DNA from: a bacterium
Lineage (GTDB): Bacteria > Bacteroidota > Bacteroidia > Bacteroidales > Muribaculaceae
Assembly (NCBI GenBank): GCA_004561555.1
Contig: SFVH01000013.1
Span: 1-34,557 of the forward strand
Direction of reading: 5' to 3'
DNA: 34,557 nucleotides
Shown: piece by piece, positions 32,501 through 34,557 of the stretch
Layout of the letters: each line of letters begins with the position of its first letter
How positions within the stretch are numbered: position 1 is the first letter of the stretch
Program-made: the position numbers and the translations under genes
The notes under the pieces: model-generated
The model's input: only the letters and a program-made list of their open reading frames with translations
Database searches by the model: none
Told to the model about the DNA's origin: nothing

Positions 32501-34070
32501 GAATCGGCAACGAAGCCTTTCGGCTGATGGAATCCTTCAAATCCCGCTTGCGGCTTTTCAGCATATCGTTAAAGCTTTCGCAAAGCGCGTGCGCCGATTC
32601 CTTGTCAAACGCCAAAAAACGAGTTTGTCGGTTATCGTCCCAAATATGCGGAAGCCACCGCAGACTTTCCCATTCCGCTTTTTCTTCTTCATCAAAAATG
32701 CCGACAATCCGCACCTCATCACTACAATGCATGGTTGTCAATTCCATCAGCATATTTTTGACCTGCCGAATTACGCGTTGGCGCGCACCGATAACCCCGA
32801 CGGTTGTGTCTTTGCCGAGGGACACACGGACGGGAATATTGTCAACGAGTTTAGACTCCTCCACAAGCATTGCGGCAAATTCTTTCTCGTCATCGTCTTC
32901 CATTTCCACACCGTATGCCTCGCCGCGGTCTTTTACAGAAACGCAAAGCGGCTCATAGCCCATCCCCAACCGCACATCTAAAAAGTCACGGTCTGCGGGC
33001 ATTCTTTCCCACAAATTACGGCGCAAAGTTCGTGCAATATCCACACAATCGGACGGTGCCGGATTTTCATCGGTAATAATTTTTTTCTGTTGCTGCGCAA
33101 CGGATTGAATCCGTGAGCGCTGTTCTGCCAAATAATTTCCAAAGCGTTCTGCGCGCTCGCGTTCATACTCTTCTGCTTCTTTTTTATTTCGCTTGTTACC
33201 GGAGCGCTGTGAAATAATATTGGTCGCGGGCATCACCAGCATCGCGGAACGCGCCGCCAACATTGCCGGAGACATTGCCCCCATCATCATACTGCTGCCG
33301 AACATTGCGGCAGAGCCGATTAACGAACTTGCCATCCCGCGCGGTGCTTTATACCGCTGGCCTTTGGAGGGCGGCGCCGCCAAAACAATATCGTCATGCG
33401 GCATTTCCTCTTGCGTACGGGGCGAACGCCTGTATATCGGCTTATCCCCTTGACGGTAACTCGGCCCTTTTATATTGGCGTCATTTTCCGGCAGGGAAAC
33501 CACCTGCAAATCGCCGCCAACATTGCCGAAATATAAACTGCCGCTTTTCAAGGTGACGGTATAATTTAAAACGGACACCGTGTCGCCGGATTCCAGTTTG
33601 CTGCGCGTTACGCGCAACCCGTTCAAAAAGGTCCCATTGGTACTGTTTCGATCCTCAATATAGTAGACACCTGCCTCGCGGCTGATGGCAAAATGTGTAC
33701 CGGACACCATTGGATTGCGTAAGATAAGATTGTTTTTTTGGTTTCTGCCCACAGTAATGGTGCCATTGTGCGGCAGTGTAATGGCTTTTGTCCAATCGCC
33801 TTTTTCCGCATCCACAATAATTTGGGCATTTTCAGCGGAATCCACCATATAAATTCCGGCAGCGGAAATGCCCCGTTGCGAAAATGTCAGCGGTTTTTTA
33901 CACTCAATATTCACTGCACCGTTTCTGCTCTTCACTGAAATTTGTTCAGCCTTATACTGTTGGCAAAAAATCGTATCTTTCTTAGAAGAACCGACTGTAA
34001 TTTCACCGTTCTCCGTCAGTTTACGCTGCGTATGATGATCCCCGCAGACAAAGGAAATCATATAATTCAT
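29532..34070 (-). CDS. essC: EssC-type FtsK/SpoIIIE T7SS ATPase with N-terminal FHA domains
   Basis: The protein has 1512 residues. The N-terminus carries two FHA-like modules. Residues 1-85 are degenerate; residues 90-178 are canonical, with VGRNQKNN, the MVSGTHF turn and NSTNGTFLNG. A hydrophobic Met/Ala-rich segment (about 247-280) gives two short membrane helices, followed by a charged coil. Three FtsK-like ATPase modules follow: GTTGSGKSE (near 687) with ADEFAEL, GAPGTGKTT (near 1027) with VDG, and GGVGVGKSR (near 1307) with IDDLNE. This is the EssC layout of T7SSb, where the protein forms the hexameric motor that recognises WXG100 substrates. GGAGG lies 6 nt before the ATG. It is the first gene of operon A. 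Confidence 0.97.
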   Translation of the reverse strand: MNYMISFVCGDHHTQRKLTENGEITVGSSKKDTIFCQQYKAEQISVKSRNGAVNIECKKPLTFSQRGISAAGIYMVDSAENAQIIVDAEKGDWTKAITLPHNGTITVGRNQKNNLILRNPMVSGTHFAISREAGVYYIEDRNSTNGTFLNGLRVTRSKLESGDTVSVLNYTVTLKSGSLYFGNVGGDLQVVSLPENDANIKGPSYRQGDKPIYRRSPRTQEEMPHDDIVLAAPPSKGQRYKAPRGMASSLIGSAAMFGSSMMMGAMSPAMLAARSAMLVMPATNIISQRSGNKRNKKEAEEYERERAERFGNYLAEQRSRIQSVAQQQKKIITDENPAPSDCVDIARTLRRNLWERMPADRDFLDVRLGMGYEPLCVSVKDRGEAYGVEMEDDDEKEFAAMLVEESKLVDNIPVRVSLGKDTTVGVIGARQRVIRQVKNMLMELTTMHCSDEVRIVGIFDEEEKAEWESLRWLPHIWDDNRQTRFLAFDKESAHALCESFNDMLKSRKRDLKDSISRKASLPIPYYIFVLGSKAYMEDEEIMQNLLLNRPEMGVTSLFLFDDIYSLPNNCNYIIEMQDNPVAYWRDKVNSKFIFTADSLDTGAFDYFARRLASIELIGFSTQADIPESVTFLQGYGVHTLEQLQVLQRWEQGKPYESLAAPIGVLAGEKTFCLDIHERAHGPHGLVAGTTGSGKSELLQTWILSMCVCFHPYDVAFVLIDYKGGGMANLLEGLPHVVGKITNIGSNIKRSLVSLESEIKRRLSIFAQYDVSHINKYQKLFNEGKASQPLPHLIIVADEFAELKKEEPDFMAGLISASRVGRSLGIHLVLATQKPSGVVDDQIWSNSRFKLCLKVQDAGDSREMIKKPDAAMITQPGRCYVQVGMDEVFELFQSYWSGAAYDPTNTGAAKQGNQVRIVEWSGRRINTVKENKKKQAQEEEITALVKYIKQVADANGIDEVPGPWLPDLEELLPLQTVTEGFGFDGAQWGASPEWLKVPVGMYDAPARQEQGVMYMDFSTEGHYGIYGAPGTGKTTFLKTMICSIARCYTPEDVNIYILDCGGWSLSVFADLPHVGGIALDTEEEKFSKFAQLMAGEIEARKRAFLKYAVGSLGAYRQVAKEDKIPAIVVAVDGIVSMFELYPDMEDIFIRLASQGATYGIYLVYTANSTSGVKFKVLSNIKGAVAYELTDKGDYPSIVGRLEGMSLPKIAGRAFFKSAPPLEFQTAMYADGENDMERAENVKQFCTELAQHWDGALPKPIPVMGESVSVVSMEKAYKRRNAVPLGSKFSDISPAYADLQKFYTYMITGGVGVGKSRLLYNIYTVLRQKDENQIFIFDSEKATFSGVRETVYAYAEPHDGEAVKAALDEIVEMLNARKRAQKAARAEEEGAFDEVQFITREKQICILIDDLNEFIETVENEQKNTMERIARLADNLGVILFAAVRSSDLARLNEIESLTRVLVGRQNALAIGGTVGQYPMFQNNMKYSERDTDCGEGNGWAYFNGACERIKIMS

Positions 34071-34162
34071 TTCTATCCTCCGGAAGCATTCGCGTATTCC
34101 CTTTCGGATCTGCGTTTCGTTTCCCTATCTCAAAATCTAAAAACGCGAAAATACTATTCTTA

Positions 34163-34271
34163 ATTATACTGATTTTCAAAGTTCATGCTATTCTCTATTA
34201 GGGTACAATTTGCAAAAAATCTTAAAAAATTTGTAACTTTTCAATTTTTTGACATTTTTTTACATTTTTTG
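34163..34271 (-). promoter_or_regulatory. EssC operon promoter with shared 21-bp element
   Basis: TATAAT on the minus strand (34168-34163) lies about 93 nt before the essC start. The 21-bp element (34208-34188; core TACCCTAATAGAGAATAG) ends 19 nt before it, and no good -35 hexamer is seen. The 20-bp A/T-rich block (34271-34252) is identical to that at 19063-19044 but lies 28 bp further from the element. Conservation of two blocks 15 kb apart, each just upstream of an operon, argues for a shared regulator. Confidence 0.72.
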
Positions 34272-34292
34272 TGAGAATTTCCGAAACGCATA

Positions 34293-34321
34293 TTGACAAT
34301 TATCGGTTTTTTGAGTATTTT
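34293..34321 (+). promoter_or_regulatory. Candidate plus-strand promoter for the divergent gene
   Basis: TTGACA (34293-34298) is followed after 17 bp by TATTTT (34316-34321), a fair sigma-A-type match. The 5' leader to the ATG at 34441 is about 110 nt. It contains an imperfect hairpin (AAAGAAAGC at 34349-34357 with GCTTTTCTTT at 34382-34391) followed by ATTTTTG, which could act as an attenuator. Confidence 0.5.
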
Positions 34322-34440
34322 TAATATAAGATTGCTTTAAAATAACATAAAGAAAGCAACTCTTTTATGCTGTTTGCGGTCGCTTTTCTTTATTTTTGAG
34401 ATAACCGACAGTACACACTCGGCAGAGGGGATTATAGAGA

Positions 34441-34557
34441 ATGGAAAAGACTACACAAGAATTGATGGAAGAATTGCAATATCGAGAACAGCCCGTTGAA
34501 GTGTATTGGGAAGACAATGCCGTTTCGATGATTGAAGTCAATCTGAAAAATTTTTGG
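34441..34557 (+). CDS. Unrecognised protein, N-terminal fragment
   Basis: An ATG with AGAGGGG 10 nt upstream opens a frame that stays open to the right edge (39 residues: MEKTTQELMEELQYREQPVE and onward to VNLKNFW). It is acidic and shows no recognisable motif. It diverges from the secretion operon with a 370-bp shared upstream region, so it could belong to the system or be an unrelated neighbour. Nothing in the visible part indicates function. Confidence 0.7.
   Translation, partial: MEKTTQELMEELQYREQPVEVYWEDNAVSMIEVNLKNFW

Noticed and set aside
19008..34208. The repeated promoter blocks as ends of a mobile element.
   Set aside because: Both copies have the same orientation, each sits at a fixed distance from a TATAAT, and there is no transposase, integrase or terminal inverted repeat.
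34434..34442. ATAGAGAAT at the start codon of the right-edge gene matches nine bases of the 21-bp promoter element.
   Set aside because: A 9-bp match in a window of this size is not far from chance, and no flanking bases agree.

Overview
The window is a type VII secretion (T7SS/ESX-like) locus from a low-to-moderate GC Gram-positive bacterium. It is most likely a member of the Clostridia, judged by gene content, consensus GGAGG ribosome binding sites, and frequent TTG and GTG starts. Nearly all genes lie on the minus strand, so the biological reading order runs from high to low coordinates. Two genes are cut by the window edges. At the left is the end of a sensor histidine kinase on the plus strand. 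At the right is the start of an unrecognised plus-strand gene that diverges from the secretion operon.

Operon A (34070 down to 19119) encodes the secretion machine. It holds an EssC-type FtsK/SpoIIIE ATPase with an FHA domain and three P-loop modules, and a YukD-like ubiquitin-fold protein. It also holds a series of WXG100-type small helical proteins, two larger effector-like proteins with a shared N-terminal helical domain and unlike C-termini, and three DUF4176 proteins interleaved with them. It ends with a membrane Ser/Thr kinase, a membrane PP2C phosphatase and a frameshifted zinc-ribbon gene, followed by a strong terminator. I see no EsaA/YueB, EssA or classical EssB/YukC gene, so this is not a canonical Staphylococcus/Bacillus T7SSb cluster.

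Operon B (18911 down to 3240) starts from a promoter region that shares an identical 21-bp element, and an identical 20-bp A/T-rich element, with the EssC promoter. It encodes a DUF6382/zinc-ribbon/FHA protein, a PP2C phosphatase, a PknB-like kinase and a membrane protein with about fifteen T-x-[VA]-L motifs. These are followed by an 1854-residue Ig-like surface protein and then five zinc-ribbon membrane proteins. One of the five has eight copies of NATTVLSD in 57-bp DNA repeats. I infer that the Thr-x-x-Leu arrays are phospho-acceptor scaffolds written by the kinases, erased by the PP2Cs and read by the FHA domains of EssC and the DUF6382 protein. That would link the two operons.

Below a terminator lies a third pair (3086 down to 320). 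The first gene fuses a bacterial poly(ADP-ribose) glycohydrolase-type domain to a divergent protein kinase domain. The second is an ADP-ribosylglycohydrolase. Both enzymes remove ADP-ribose, which suggests reversal of, or protection against, ADP-ribosylation. No ADP-ribosyltransferase is seen in the window. A bidirectional terminator separates this pair from the histidine kinase.
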